DNA of 59,486 nucleotides. Origin: Candidatus Aminicenantota bacterium (GTDB lineage Bacteria > Acidobacteriota > Aminicenantia > UBA2199). The translations under genes were made by a program, and so were the position numbers. The notes beneath the pieces were generated by a model, which did no database searches, was not told the origin of the DNA, and saw nothing but the letters and a program-made list of their open reading frames with translations. This document shows positions 28,165 through 36,003 of this stretch, piece after piece. Position 1 is the stretch's first letter. Each line of letters starts with the position of its first letter. Where the stretch lies: NCBI GenBank assembly GCA_026393835.1, contig JAPKZK010000037.1:1-59486 (forward strand), in the 5' to 3' direction.

Positions 28165-28199
28165 ATTATAAATTATAAATGATAAATGATAAATGATAA
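28165..28199. repeat. 7-bp microsatellite (ATKATAA, five units)
   Basis: ATTATAA twice, then ATGATAA three times, upstream of the caspase operon. No gene is seen in 28066-28254. Confidence 0.8.
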
Positions 28200-28254
28200 A
28201 CGAAGGCGCCCTACGGGCAAAAATAATTTAATAGATATCGTCCGCAGGACACAG

Positions 28255-28434
28255 CTATGCATGGGGTTCTGTCATGGTAACGAAAACGCCGTGAGAATAA
28301 GTATATTGGTCCAGGTCATTCGATGCCTGGGCTTGTTGGAGCCAGAGATTCCAATAGGCGCATAATTCTTCATCGGAAAGGTTTCTTAAGTCCAGGTCTT
28401 CTTCACTTAAAAATTCATCTCTTATTTCGATCAT
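28255..28434 (-). CDS. small acidic protein of unknown function
   Basis: A 59-residue open frame, MIEIRDEFLSEEDLDLRNLS then DEELCAYWNLWLQQAQ, ending TEPHA. GGAGGGAGG lies upstream, inside the end of the preceding gene. Its ATG overlaps that gene's TGA by four bases (ATGA), a classical operon junction. No family is recognised. Its acidity and its coupling to the larger gene suggest a small partner, for example an inhibitor or antitoxin, but that is inference. Confidence 0.65.
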   Translation of the reverse strand: MIEIRDEFLSEEDLDLRNLSDEELCAYWNLWLQQAQASNDLDQYTYSHGVFVTMTEPHA

Positions 28435-29237
28435 GTATTACCTCCCTCCGGGAAGAAAGGTAAAACACCCTCAGCCCGTTTTACCATCTGTTGATGCGCC
28501 TCGAAAAGTGGTTTGCCGGAGATTTCTTTTTCAACGGAAGGCCATAATTCCGACCACTTTTCAGCGGCTTTCAAGTATAATGCCAAACGATTTTCATTGG
28601 CATGGATAAGGGCGCGTTTTTCTTTGTCCAGCAATTCTTCCAGTTTTTCCCTGCCGGCGGAACTATTTAAAAGTAACGGTCTTTGCTTCGCCCATTCCAT
28701 AACCAGGTCCGGGTATTTTTCCGCCAGGTTGATGATATCCAATGCACTCCTGGAATACAAAAGCTGTTCCCTGGGGTCTTTGAATAAGCGTGCGATTTCG
28801 CCGATAACCACATAATCTTTTTCACGATTGGTTTTTTTCAATTCAGCAAGATCTTTTAAATTAACGAAAGGTAGATCGGATGAATCGTGCTCATGCCAGA
28901 GTCTTTTTAGTTCCGCGGGGAGAATGCGGGGCGGGCGGCTAAAAAAATCAGTGCGAACTCTCATCTCAGACGAACGAAACTCGAAATGCGAACTCCACCC
29001 CCCTTTCATCCATCGTATATCAAAGGGCGCGCCAAAACGATACCGGGCTTGAAAGCCGGATAATACCTCCATGACATGGTGTAGTGATTCCTCATCTTCC
29101 CGGACGATCCAATCGCCATCTTTACTCATTATTGTCAATCGATGCATCACTGCCGCCTGTCCGGAACAAATTACCGTCCTTATTTTGCCATGATTAAACG
29201 CCCTGGTCAGTTGGATATATATATTGTTTTGCATCAT
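28431..29237 (-). CDS. hypothetical protein, possibly nucleotidyltransferase-like
   Basis: A 268-residue protein I cannot assign firmly. The N-terminal half has a pattern seen in small nucleotidyltransferase-fold proteins: GKIRTVICSGQAAVMHRL, later APFDIRW and VRTDFFSRPPRI, with acidic residues spaced as a possible metal site. The C-terminal half is helical, including a DPREQLLYSRSALDI element. It starts ATG-ATG 6 nt after a -10 box without a Shine-Dalgarno sequence, so the transcript appears leaderless. The following 59-residue gene is coupled by ATGA. The neighbourhood (hicAB on one side, the caspase operon on the other) makes a toxin-antitoxin-like pair plausible but unproven. Confidence 0.6.
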   Translation of the reverse strand: MMQNNIYIQLTRAFNHGKIRTVICSGQAAVMHRLTIMSKDGDWIVREDEESLHHVMEVLSGFQARYRFGAPFDIRWMKGGWSSHFEFRSSEMRVRTDFFSRPPRILPAELKRLWHEHDSSDLPFVNLKDLAELKKTNREKDYVVIGEIARLFKDPREQLLYSRSALDIINLAEKYPDLVMEWAKQRPLLLNSSAGREKLEELLDKEKRALIHANENRLALYLKAAEKWSELWPSVEKEISGKPLFEAHQQMVKRAEGVLPFFPEGGNT

Positions 29238-29243
29238 AAGGAC

Positions 29244-29272
29244 ATTTTACAAAAAACAGTGGAATATTTCAA
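29244..29272 (-). promoter_or_regulatory. promoter of the nucleotidyltransferase-like gene (leaderless architecture)
   Basis: On the minus strand TTGAAA (29272-29267), 17-bp spacer, TAAAAT (29249-29244), then 6 nt to the ATG at 29237. Confidence 0.65.
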
Positions 29273-29284
29273 TAGAGGTATCTA

Positions 29285-29437
29285 TTAAAAGGTTTCCAAC
29301 TGCCATTTATTGATTTCCTTTCCGGCATCTTCAATCGCTTTGATGTCCGCCTCAGTCCATTGGGAGATTTCCCGCAGCATCTTTTTATCGGTTTTCTTTT
29401 TCCTGGAGAATCTTTTAGATATAAAAACTTTGGCCAT
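29285..29437 (-). CDS. small basic protein downstream of hicB
   Basis: A 50-residue frame starting MAKVFISKRF with a Lys/Arg-rich N-terminus and a helical C-terminal part (WTEADIKAIEDAGKEINKW). It begins 10 nt after the hicB stop codon with only a weak purine stretch before it, and is probably the third gene of the hicAB operon. No family is recognised. A C-terminal remnant or a small accessory protein are both possible. Confidence 0.5.
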   Translation of the reverse strand: MAKVFISKRFSRKKKTDKKMLREISQWTEADIKAIEDAGKEINKWQLETF

Positions 29438-29447
29438 CTCTCGAATT

Positions 29448-29774
29448 TTAAGAAGCAACGGCTTTCTCTAAAGTGTGAACAATAAACGAATTCAGGCTGC
29501 TGTCGATAAATTTCGCTTTTAAATTTAATTGACGATGCAGTTCCGGGGATAAGCGTAATACAAATTTTCCTGAAAAAGGTTTCTCGGGTATTTTGTTTCT
29601 TTCTTTACACCAATCCAGGTAGTCGTCGATAGAATCCCGAAAAGCCCGTTCGATTTCATCTACGTTTGTTCCTTGAAAGGTAATGACCGTTCTTGTATTT
29701 ATAACCTCACCGTGAAAAATTTTGGCTTCATCATCGTATTGTACGATGCCATAATACCCTTTATATTTCATCAT
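29448..29774 (-). CDS. hicB: HicB-family antitoxin
   Basis: A 108-residue HicB. The N-terminal partial RNase-H-like fold is seen in YYGIVQYDDEAKIFHGEVIN and in VDEIERAFRDSIDDYLDWC. The C-terminal ribbon-helix-helix part (GKFVLRLSPELHRQLNLKAK ... SLNSFIVHTLEKA) should bind the operator. It neutralises the HicA mRNA interferase and represses the operon. Its start overlaps the hicA stop by four bases. The order toxin-antitoxin is the usual one for hicAB. Confidence 0.92.
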   Translation of the reverse strand: MMKYKGYYGIVQYDDEAKIFHGEVINTRTVITFQGTNVDEIERAFRDSIDDYLDWCKERNKIPEKPFSGKFVLRLSPELHRQLNLKAKFIDSSLNSFIVHTLEKAVAS

Positions 29775-30025
29775 GGTTTCACTCCTGCATTTTCCAGGAA
29801 TCGACGCATAGATGCAACAGCGCCTTTATCCGTATCTTTTGATGGATGCGGACGATGAAATACGGCATCCTCACCATTGAGTTCTATCCGGATACGTGAG
29901 CCTTTTCCCTCCCCGATTACTGCGCCCAGGTTCACCAATAATGCCTCAATATCTTTCCAGGGTATTCCGGGTTGAGTTGGCTTTTTGAAAATTGCTTCCA
30001 GCGTGTTCCTGTGTTTCTTATTCAT
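29771..30025 (-). CDS. hicA: HicA-family mRNA interferase toxin
   Basis: An 84-residue HicA from the ATG at 30025. The double-stranded-RNA-binding-like fold is recognised by IPWKDIEALLVNLGAVIGEG and GSRIRIELNG, with the catalytic His in AVFHRPHPSKDTDK. The protein cleaves mRNA when free of HicB. The frame is open 12 codons further upstream, but those codons cover the promoter. No Shine-Dalgarno sequence precedes the ATG, which lies 7 nt after a -10 box, so the toxin mRNA may be leaderless. Confidence 0.9.
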   Translation of the reverse strand: MNKKHRNTLEAIFKKPTQPGIPWKDIEALLVNLGAVIGEGKGSRIRIELNGEDAVFHRPHPSKDTDKGAVASMRRFLENAGVKP

Positions 30026-30032
30026 GGCTATT

Positions 30033-30061
30033 ATAATACTATAATTCAGTATCATTTTCAA
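30033..30061 (-). promoter_or_regulatory. promoter of hicAB (leaderless architecture)
   Basis: On the minus strand TTGAAA (30061-30056), 17-bp spacer, TATTAT (30038-30033), then 7 nt to the ATG at 30025. Confidence 0.6.
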
Positions 30062-30127
30062 TTGGTTGACGCGCCTATAAAAAATATATGCAGAAAATTT
30101 TCCCCTTTGGAATGGAATTATGGGAAA

Positions 30128-30295
30128 TTACTCGTGTGTCCCCTTTCCATCCGGCGGCCAGGGGGCTTTTTTGGAAAAATCGCCCGCGTAACTTCTGGAC
30201 CTCCAAAAAACTTTTGAAAATGAAAAGCTTGGGAAGTCCAGAAACCGCGCCCTCCGTGAGGGCTTTCTCGAAAAGGTTCCTGCTCGCCGAAGGTA
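30128..30295. repeat. dispersed multi-hairpin element, copy 2
   Basis: Includes CCAAAAAACTTTT paired with AAAAGCTTGG around a short loop, and CCAGAAACC paired with GGTTCCTG enclosing GCCCTC-CGT-GAGGGC. It fills most of the gap between hicA and the response regulator gene. ORF-like translations of this element (PETAPSVRAF) are not genes. Confidence 0.7.
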
Positions 30296-30300
30296 ATGGA

Positions 30301-30329
30301 TTGACATTTTCTCCAACTAAGATTATAGT
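30301..30329 (+). promoter_or_regulatory. promoter of the two-component operon
   Basis: TTGACA at 30301-30306, 17-bp spacer, TATAGT at 30324-30329, then AAGGAG and the ATG at 30351. Confidence 0.75.
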
Positions 30330-30350
30330 TAGCAAGGAAAAAGGAGAAAA

Positions 30351-31031
30351 ATGAGGATATTGATCGTTGAAGATGATAAAAAAGTAGCGGGCTTCTTAAG
30401 AAGAGGCCTTAAAGAAGAACAATACGCCGTCGATGTCTGTTACGACGGCGACGAAGCCCTGTTCCAGTCACAGGTAAACCAATACGACCTCATTATCCTC
30501 GACGTCATGCTGCCCAAAAAGAACGGCTTTGCGGTATGCAAACAAATAAGGGAAGAAGGCAACCTTACCCCCATCCTGATGCTCACCGCCAGGGACCAAT
30601 TGGAAGACAAAGTAAAAGGCCTCCAGGAAGGCGCCGACGATTACCTCACCAAACCCTTTGCCTTCGAAGAACTCCTGGCCAGGATAAAAGCGCTGCTCAG
30701 GCGAACCCAGGATTACAAAACCAAAACCTTGAACGTGGGCGACCTGGAGTTAGACCCTGTTTCACGTAAAGTAACCCGGCAGGGCAAACCCGTCTCCCTG
30801 ACGGGCAAAGAATACGCCCTCCTGGAATACCTCCTGCGCAACAAAGGCAGGACTATCACCCAATCCATGATTATCGACCACGTGTGGGATATGAATTTCG
30901 ACGGCCTCAGCAATGTCGTCAATGTCTATATTAATCACCTCAGGGAAAAAATCGATAAGGGGCTCCCCAAAAAGTATATACATACCATTCGGGGCGTAGG
31001 CTATCAGATCGATGAAAATCCGGTTTTTTAG
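30351..31031 (+). CDS. OmpR/PhoB-family response regulator
   Basis: A 226-residue two-domain regulator. The receiver (1 to about 120) has the acidic pocket EDD, the phosphoacceptor Asp in LIILDVMLP (about residue 51) and Lys in TKPFAFEEL. The winged-helix effector domain follows (about 128-222, with SRKVTRQGKPVSLTGKEYAL and the terminal IHTIRGVGYQI). It should bind DNA as a phosphorylated dimer. Its last 20 bp overlap the sensor kinase gene, which marks a two-gene operon. The sequence is closest in type to the CusR/CopR/QseB group, but the signal cannot be told. Confidence 0.93.
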   Translation: MRILIVEDDKKVAGFLRRGLKEEQYAVDVCYDGDEALFQSQVNQYDLIILDVMLPKKNGFAVCKQIREEGNLTPILMLTARDQLEDKVKGLQEGADDYLTKPFAFEELLARIKALLRRTQDYKTKTLNVGDLELDPVSRKVTRQGKPVSLTGKEYALLEYLLRNKGRTITQSMIIDHVWDMNFDGLSNVVNVYINHLREKIDKGLPKKYIHTIRGVGYQIDENPVF

Positions 31032-32445
31032 AACCATCCGTTCGCGGCTGACCCTTTTGTATGCCGTGGTCCTGGCCCTCATTTTCCTGGTTGCCGATGT
31101 CGTCCTATACCAGAGTTTTAAAATGAGCCTTATCGAGGCCATCGACGGCACCCTGTTGACGGCAGCGGAAGATACGGAAGCCACCATGGCCAAAATTCCC
31201 ATTGAAAAATGGAAAACCAGCGTTAAAGAAGTGGAACGGGGGTTTGTGGTGAACCGCCTGTACATCCAGGTGGTGGAAATTCCCGCCGGGAAAGAAGAGA
31301 ATTTTCTCATGGTGGCCCGTTCCGGGATCCTGGCGGAAAACATTTCCCAGAAAATGATATGGGAAAGTCTTGCCCGTCAATTCCCGGCGCAGCCATTGTA
31401 CATGAATGTCAATGAAGAAAGCCCGGGCACTCACCCGATGCGAATTATTCTCTACCCGGTGCATAAAGTACAGGACAAGAAATACCTAATCGAAGTAGGC
31501 ACCTCCCTTAAAAAAGTAGCCAATACCTTGAAGAACTTTCTCAATGTATTAATGATTTCCGTACCACTGCTGTTGTTGGTTTCAGTGTTGGGGGGATATT
31601 TCATTCTCACCAAAGCCTTGCAGCCGGTGAAAGCAGTGGTGCAAACCGCCCGGAAGATCACTACGGAAGATCTCAGCCACCGGATCGATTCCAAAAACCG
31701 CAAGGATGAAATCGGCGAACTAATTACGACGTTTAACCAGATGATTTCCCGGTTGGAGCAGTCGGTGATGCAGCTCAAACAATTCTCCAGCGATGCTTCC
31801 CACGACTTAAAAACCCCGCTGACCATTATCCGCGGCGAAATCGAAATCGCCCTGCGGAAGAATCGATCGTCAAAAGAATATATCAAGACATTAACCAGTA
31901 TCCAGGAAGAGGCCCGGAAGTTGGAAACCATTATCGAGAACCTGTTGTTTCTTTCCCGCATCGATTCCCCGGCTCAAAGTTTATCTTTAAAAGCAGTACC
32001 GCTGGATGAGATCATTCTTAATGTGTTTGAAAAGGCCGAGCAATTGGCCAATAAAAAAGGTATTATTTTTATGATCGGGGAAATGGCGCCGACGCTTATC
32101 CGGGGGGAATCGATCCTGTTGAATCGGCTGGTGATGAATATTTTGGATAACGCAATCAAATATACACCGGCAGGGGGGCGTGTGGGGATATCGCTGGAAA
32201 GAACCGGGAAAAATGTCCGCCTTGCGGTACAGGATACCGGGATCGGTATCCCCGGGGAGTCTCTGCCTTATATTTTCGATCGTTTTTACCAGGTGGATAA
32301 ATCGCGTACCCAGCGCAGTCAGGGTTCCGGTTTAGGGCTTTCCATCGTAAAAAAGATCGCCGATATCCACGGCGCGGTGGTGGAGGTAAAAAGCGAGTTG
32401 AACAAGGGTGCGGTGTTCCAGGTTATTTTCCCTTTGCTGATCTGA
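31012..32445 (+). CDS. membrane sensor histidine kinase (HAMP-HisKA-HATPase)
   Basis: A 477-residue kinase. Transmembrane segments at about 10-32 and 180-202 bracket a periplasmic sensor domain of about 145 residues. A HAMP domain, the HisKA box with His in SSDASHDLKTP (about 264) and the HATPase domain follow, with N-box NILDNAIKYTP, G1 DTGIGIP and G2 GSGLGLSI. The layout is that of the heavy-metal-sensor kinase group. It overlaps the regulator gene by 20 bp and so is translated with it. The ligand is unknown: the sensor domain has no metal-binding motif that I can see. Confidence 0.92.
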   Translation: MKIRFFRTIRSRLTLLYAVVLALIFLVADVVLYQSFKMSLIEAIDGTLLTAAEDTEATMAKIPIEKWKTSVKEVERGFVVNRLYIQVVEIPAGKEENFLMVARSGILAENISQKMIWESLARQFPAQPLYMNVNEESPGTHPMRIILYPVHKVQDKKYLIEVGTSLKKVANTLKNFLNVLMISVPLLLLVSVLGGYFILTKALQPVKAVVQTARKITTEDLSHRIDSKNRKDEIGELITTFNQMISRLEQSVMQLKQFSSDASHDLKTPLTIIRGEIEIALRKNRSSKEYIKTLTSIQEEARKLETIIENLLFLSRIDSPAQSLSLKAVPLDEIILNVFEKAEQLANKKGIIFMIGEMAPTLIRGESILLNRLVMNILDNAIKYTPAGGRVGISLERTGKNVRLAVQDTGIGIPGESLPYIFDRFYQVDKSRTQRSQGSGLGLSIVKKIADIHGAVVEVKSELNKGAVFQVIFPLLI

Positions 32446-32526
32446 AGGATAATCTTATACCAAAGCGAAATAAACCTTATCAAAGACGGCCGATCGTCGC
32501 GCCAAAACGTTCACCGCACCGCGTTT

Positions 32527-32554
32527 CCTGTATCCTGTATCCTGTATCCTGATG
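32527..32554. repeat. 7-bp microsatellite (CCTGTAT)
   Basis: CCTGTAT three times and then CCTGATG, between the kinase and amidase genes, which converge. Confidence 0.75.
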
Positions 32555-32559
32555 TTTTG

Positions 32560-33321
32560 TCAGGCTTTGACGCCCGTTATCACCCGGTTCCAATCAAAGC
32601 ATGGGCCGAAATCGGTTTTGCCGGAAGCACGATAATTTACATGGCTCACGATGCCTTTGAAGCCGCTGACTTCCGGGGTGGTTTCAAAGCGCTGCGGTTC
32701 ATCCTGGAATTCCCTGGGTATTTTGTAGCGGGCCGTAAGGTAGCGTAATAAGGTAATCAGTGAGGTGTATTGGTTTTCCGTGAAGCCGGCAAAGTAATCG
32801 TAGCCCCGGAAGGAATTCGCACAATAGTATTCGGTTTGATTAAGGCCGCAATAGACATCGGCAGCCGGGTAGGTATTGACAAGATTGTCGCCGATTTTTT
32901 TCAAAGGACCGATGTTTGACAATTCGATGCCGATGCTGGCCTGGCTTCTTTCCATGTTTCCGCCCACGGCGCCTGGTCCCAGATGGTATGACCAGTAGTA
33001 TGATGAAAACAAATTATAGATAGTCCCGTTTCGGCCGATTAAGAAAGGGACCGACACATGGTTATCCGCCTTAGTTAAAGTTGCGATGTCGCCTTTCAGG
33101 TATCCCATGGTGAAATGAAGAACGATCTGGTCTTTATCGACCCGGGATTGATAGAAATAGGATTCATCGCCGGATGATGGCCGGGTTTCCACATAATACA
33201 TGAAAGAATCTTCCCCGAAAATTTCAACCGCTTTTCGTATTAGCGTATGTTGTTTCCCATCGCTGTCAATGCCGGTGTTGTCAAAATCCTGCTCATGGTC
33301 TGATATTTTTTCCACGTGCAT
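32560..33321 (-). CDS. N-acetylmuramoyl-L-alanine amidase (Amidase_2/PGRP type)
   Basis: A 253-residue protein with the zinc amidase pattern. The first His is in IVLHFTMGYLKGD. Next come HVSVPFLIGRNGTIYNLF and YWSYHLG with the second region, SIGIELSNIGPL, and the late GIVSHVNYRASGKTDFGPCFDW with the third ligand. It should cut the amide between MurNAc and the stem peptide. No signal peptide is present, so it acts in the cytoplasm (recycling or phage-like lysis) or is exported otherwise. GGAGG precedes the start. The gene converges with the kinase gene. Confidence 0.85.
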   Translation of the reverse strand: MHVEKISDHEQDFDNTGIDSDGKQHTLIRKAVEIFGEDSFMYYVETRPSSGDESYFYQSRVDKDQIVLHFTMGYLKGDIATLTKADNHVSVPFLIGRNGTIYNLFSSYYWSYHLGPGAVGGNMERSQASIGIELSNIGPLKKIGDNLVNTYPAADVYCGLNQTEYYCANSFRGYDYFAGFTENQYTSLITLLRYLTARYKIPREFQDEPQRFETTPEVSGFKGIVSHVNYRASGKTDFGPCFDWNRVITGVKA

Positions 33322-33416
33322 TTTTTCCTCCTTCTCTGTTTATCGTTTTTATTGGACCGTATCATTTTACACTATCGTCCCCTGAAATTCAAGGCACACC
33401 AGGGGGAAATTGATTA

Positions 33417-33445
33417 TTGCAAAAAAAAACGCATGGTACTATAAT
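33417..33445 (+). promoter_or_regulatory. promoter of the second archaeal-type ATPase (leaderless architecture)
   Basis: TTGCAA at 33417-33422, 17-bp spacer, TATAAT at 33440-33445, 6 nt, ATG at 33452. It matches the promoter at 8704-8732 hexamer for hexamer. Confidence 0.75.
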
Positions 33446-33451
33446 GGAACC

Positions 33452-34402
33452 ATGAAAACCAATAAACCCGTACTGCGCAAAGATGTGGCATTTATAAACC
33501 GCCAAAAAGAATTGGCATTTTTAGGGGAATACATCGGTGAAAAACCTGAATCCATACTATTTCTGCACGGTCCCAAATCCTCAGGGAAAACCACGCTGCT
33601 GTATAAATTCCTGGAACAGGCCGGCAAAAAACAAGACCTGGATATCAAGTTCCTGAATTTGAGAGAAACCCTTACCAATGTATATGAGGATTTTCTGAAA
33701 GCCTTTTTCAATGTGCAGGGAGAAGGAGAAAAAAAAGGAATTCAACCGGTATTGGTTATCGATGAGCTTCAAGCCCTGGATAAGGTTTACATCGACAATG
33801 ATAAAGAGCGGCAACTGATTATCGCGCTATTTAATTTTTTTGTCGCCATGACCAAGGAGAGGCACCTGGCCCATATTATCATTGCTTCATCGGATGGCTA
33901 TTTTTTAAATACCGTTTACACCGATTCAAGATTAAAAAAGGCCGCGAAATTTTATAAGGTAGATTATCTCTGCAAGGAAGATGTGATGGACTGGCTTTTG
34001 AACCTGGAAAAGTATTCGAAAATAAAAGCCTATAGGTTGACAAAAGAGGATGTGGAAAAGATATGGGATGCCGTAGGCGGCAGTATGTGGGAGATACAGG
34101 ACATATTATCCTATCTCTTTCAAGCGCCGCTTGAAGAGGTCCTGGCTTCGTATATTAAAAGGATTCGCAGCTTGATTGTAACCTACATGGTAAAATCGGA
34201 GAAAAATGAGCTGGAAAGGTTACTTCGCAGGTTCATCGACAGCGACGAGTTACCCCAGGAGGAGATTGGTCCCGTGGAAGAAAAGTTGTTAAGCGACATG
34301 GTACGGCAGAATATACTTTATTTCGATCCGACGGAGGCGAAGTATTATCCGCAAGGAAAAAGTTATCAAAACGGGATCAGGGCATATTTTAAAAAGGATT
34401 GA
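33452..34402 (+). CDS. archaeal-type P-loop ATPase, short paralogue
   Basis: A 316-residue paralogue of the ATPase at 7621-8697. Walker A is GPKSSGKTT (40-48) and Walker B VLVIDELQ (100-107). The end is YYPQGKSYQNGIRAYF. Compared with the first copy it lacks about 37 residues between the helix ending FLKAFF and IQPVLVIDEL. The lacking segment is present in the inverted gene fragment 37 bp downstream. The ATG was chosen because family similarity starts there and because it lies 6 nt after the -10 box. The frame is open further upstream only through promoter DNA. Function is unknown, as for the paralogue. Confidence 0.8.
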   Translation: MKTNKPVLRKDVAFINRQKELAFLGEYIGEKPESILFLHGPKSSGKTTLLYKFLEQAGKKQDLDIKFLNLRETLTNVYEDFLKAFFNVQGEGEKKGIQPVLVIDELQALDKVYIDNDKERQLIIALFNFFVAMTKERHLAHIIIASSDGYFLNTVYTDSRLKKAAKFYKVDYLCKEDVMDWLLNLEKYSKIKAYRLTKEDVEKIWDAVGGSMWEIQDILSYLFQAPLEEVLASYIKRIRSLIVTYMVKSEKNELERLLRRFIDSDELPQEEIGPVEEKLLSDMVRQNILYFDPTEAKYYPQGKSYQNGIRAYFKKD

Positions 34403-34439
34403 AGGGAGGGCCTTTGGCCCTGGCCAATAAACGGGCAGA

Positions 34440-34736
34440 CTTGAAGTTCATCGATGATTAAAACGGGTTTAATGCCTTCCCGGGTAAGCTCCAGGAATTC
34501 AGCTTTCATAACTTTGAAGGGGTCGGCCCATTTTTCAAGAATTTTCTTCTCTACCGCTGCATCGATCTTAAAAAAACCGATATTGATATTGGAGGTCAGT
34601 GTTTCCTTTTTTTCGCCCTGGGTTTCAACGCGAAAAAAGGTTTTAAGGAAATCGTCGTATACATTGGTGAAGGTTTCGCGGAGGTCCAGGAATTTGATAT
34701 CCAGTTTTTGTTCTTCCCGGATTTGCTTCCAACTAT
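34440..34736 (-). pseudogene. internal fragment of a third archaeal-type ATPase
   Basis: On the minus strand this encodes EEQKLDIKFLDLRETF, later FFKIDAAVEKKILEKWADP, KVMKAEFLELTREG and KPVLIIDELQ, and stops there. It matches residues about 55-144 of the ATPase at 7621-8697, closely at the DNA level over the last 90 bp. Both ends are missing. It lies inverted, right behind the short paralogue, and holds the segment the latter lacks. It is likely debris of a rearrangement or a donor for gene conversion. Confidence 0.8.
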
Positions 34737-34804
34737 TGTCTACGACGAACTGCTATATAAATTAGCCGCGAAGAAAAACCTAGGTGCCTTGGTGGCCCCG
34801 GATT

Positions 34805-35221
34805 TTACTTACTCTCTGCCGCCTCTGCCAGGAGGTCTTTATACCGGATTTTACAATCCTGGTAATGCCCCATAACCGAATGCCGAATAACGGGTATCCG
34901 CTCCAGGACTTCGCTCATCTCCTCCATTTCCTCCCTGAATATATCTCTATTCACAATACCGGCATCTTTAACCTTTTCCTTTTTTTCCTGGATATCTTTC
35001 CAATAAATCGGGCCGTTTCCAAATAAAACCCATTCGATCGAAATATTAAAATCCTCATGCAAACGTTCCAGGCTCTTTAAATGAAGCAGGTGCAGGCCTT
35101 TTTCATTTTTTTTATAGGTTACCTCCTGGATATTCACCATTCCTGCCATCCGGCGCTGGGTATATTTAAACATTTCCCTGACCGTTCTTAACCGCTTGCC
35201 AATATTTTCAAGATTATACAT
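34805..35221 (-). CDS. XRE-family transcriptional regulator
   Basis: A 138-residue protein with an N-terminal helix-turn-helix of the XRE/Cro type (IGKRLRTVREMFKYTQRRMA ... YKKNEKGLHLLHLKSLERL) and FNISIEWVLFGNGP, the usual end of this domain. The C-terminal part (IVNRDIFREEMEEMSEVLER) is helical and may dimerise. GGAGG precedes the ATG at 35221. It is divergent from 36004, and array 2 lies between the two genes. Confidence 0.85.
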   Translation of the reverse strand: MYNLENIGKRLRTVREMFKYTQRRMAGMVNIQEVTYKKNEKGLHLLHLKSLERLHEDFNISIEWVLFGNGPIYWKDIQEKKEKVKDAGIVNRDIFREEMEEMSEVLERIPVIRHSVMGHYQDCKIRYKDLLAEAAESK

Positions 35222-35282
35222 CTTATTACCTCCGTAACCTCCATAAAATGCTGGAGGCAAATATAATACTGAATTTTAAAAG

Positions 35283-35597
35283 ATAGGTCAAGATGCAAAA
35301 AGGATAAAGCGACAATCAAAAAGGGTCATCATTGATCCCAATAAGATAAGCGGCCATATTTTTTAGATGGACGATTACTTTTTTTATTTTTGCGTTTACC
35401 TTATTTGGCTGGACGTTGATCTTATTTATATGAACAGCGACCTTATTCATATGGACGTTGATCTTTTTATTTCGGATGATGATCTTATTTATTTGAATGA
35501 TGATCTTATTTGCATGGATGATGATACTTTTTTCTATTCGATCTATCCTATTTGGCTATTCATACGGCCTTTTTGGATATTGAATTGCCCTTTTCGG
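35283..35597. repeat. 21-bp tandem array 2 (11 clear units, up to 15)
   Basis: Units of the type ATGGACGTTGATCTTATTT start at 35367, 35388, 35409, 35430, 35451, 35472, 35493, 35514, 35535, 35556 and 35577. Fainter units in the same phase can be followed upstream to about 35283. The best conserved parts are GAC-x4-ATC and a T-rich tail. The array lies between the divergent XRE gene and the gene at 36004. Confidence 0.85.
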
Positions 35598-35933
35598 TGC
35601 GCCGATTACTCACGGCGCTTGACGGTTCCCATTAATTATTCGGTTCCCATATCTTTCAGGATCATTTTTTATGAAAATTGCCACGAAGGCACGAAGGCAC
35701 AAAGAAACACCAAGAGGATTTATTTAAAAAAACCCTGGCGCCCCGGCGGCAAAAGCTTTTTCTTCGCGGGCCTTCGCGTTCTTCGCGGCTTATCTTTCAC
35801 TGCTCTCGACATCACGGAAGCCGGATGGCAGCCGGTGAAACATCTCCTTAAAACACCGCGTAGAATTGCTAATTTCCTTTTCAATGTTTTTTTCGTGCTT
35901 CAAGGGAACCCACGGAAAACACAGAAACTACCC
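35598..35933. other. gene-free stretch with microsatellite-like text
   Basis: CACGAAGG repeats (8-bp period, near 35683-35700) and GCGGGCCTTCGCG-type text near 35766 also occur, inverted, near 7020-7045 and 7425-7450. No coding or RNA feature is seen. Confidence 0.5.
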
Positions 35934-35963
35934 TTGACTTAAACAAATGAAATAGTGTATCAT
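35934..35963 (+). promoter_or_regulatory. putative promoter of the 36004 gene
   Basis: TTGACT at 35934-35939, 18-bp spacer, TATCAT at 35958-35963. Confidence 0.5.
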
Positions 35964-36003
35964 TCGATTTCCATAAACGACGGCATAAATAAATCGATGT
36001 ATA

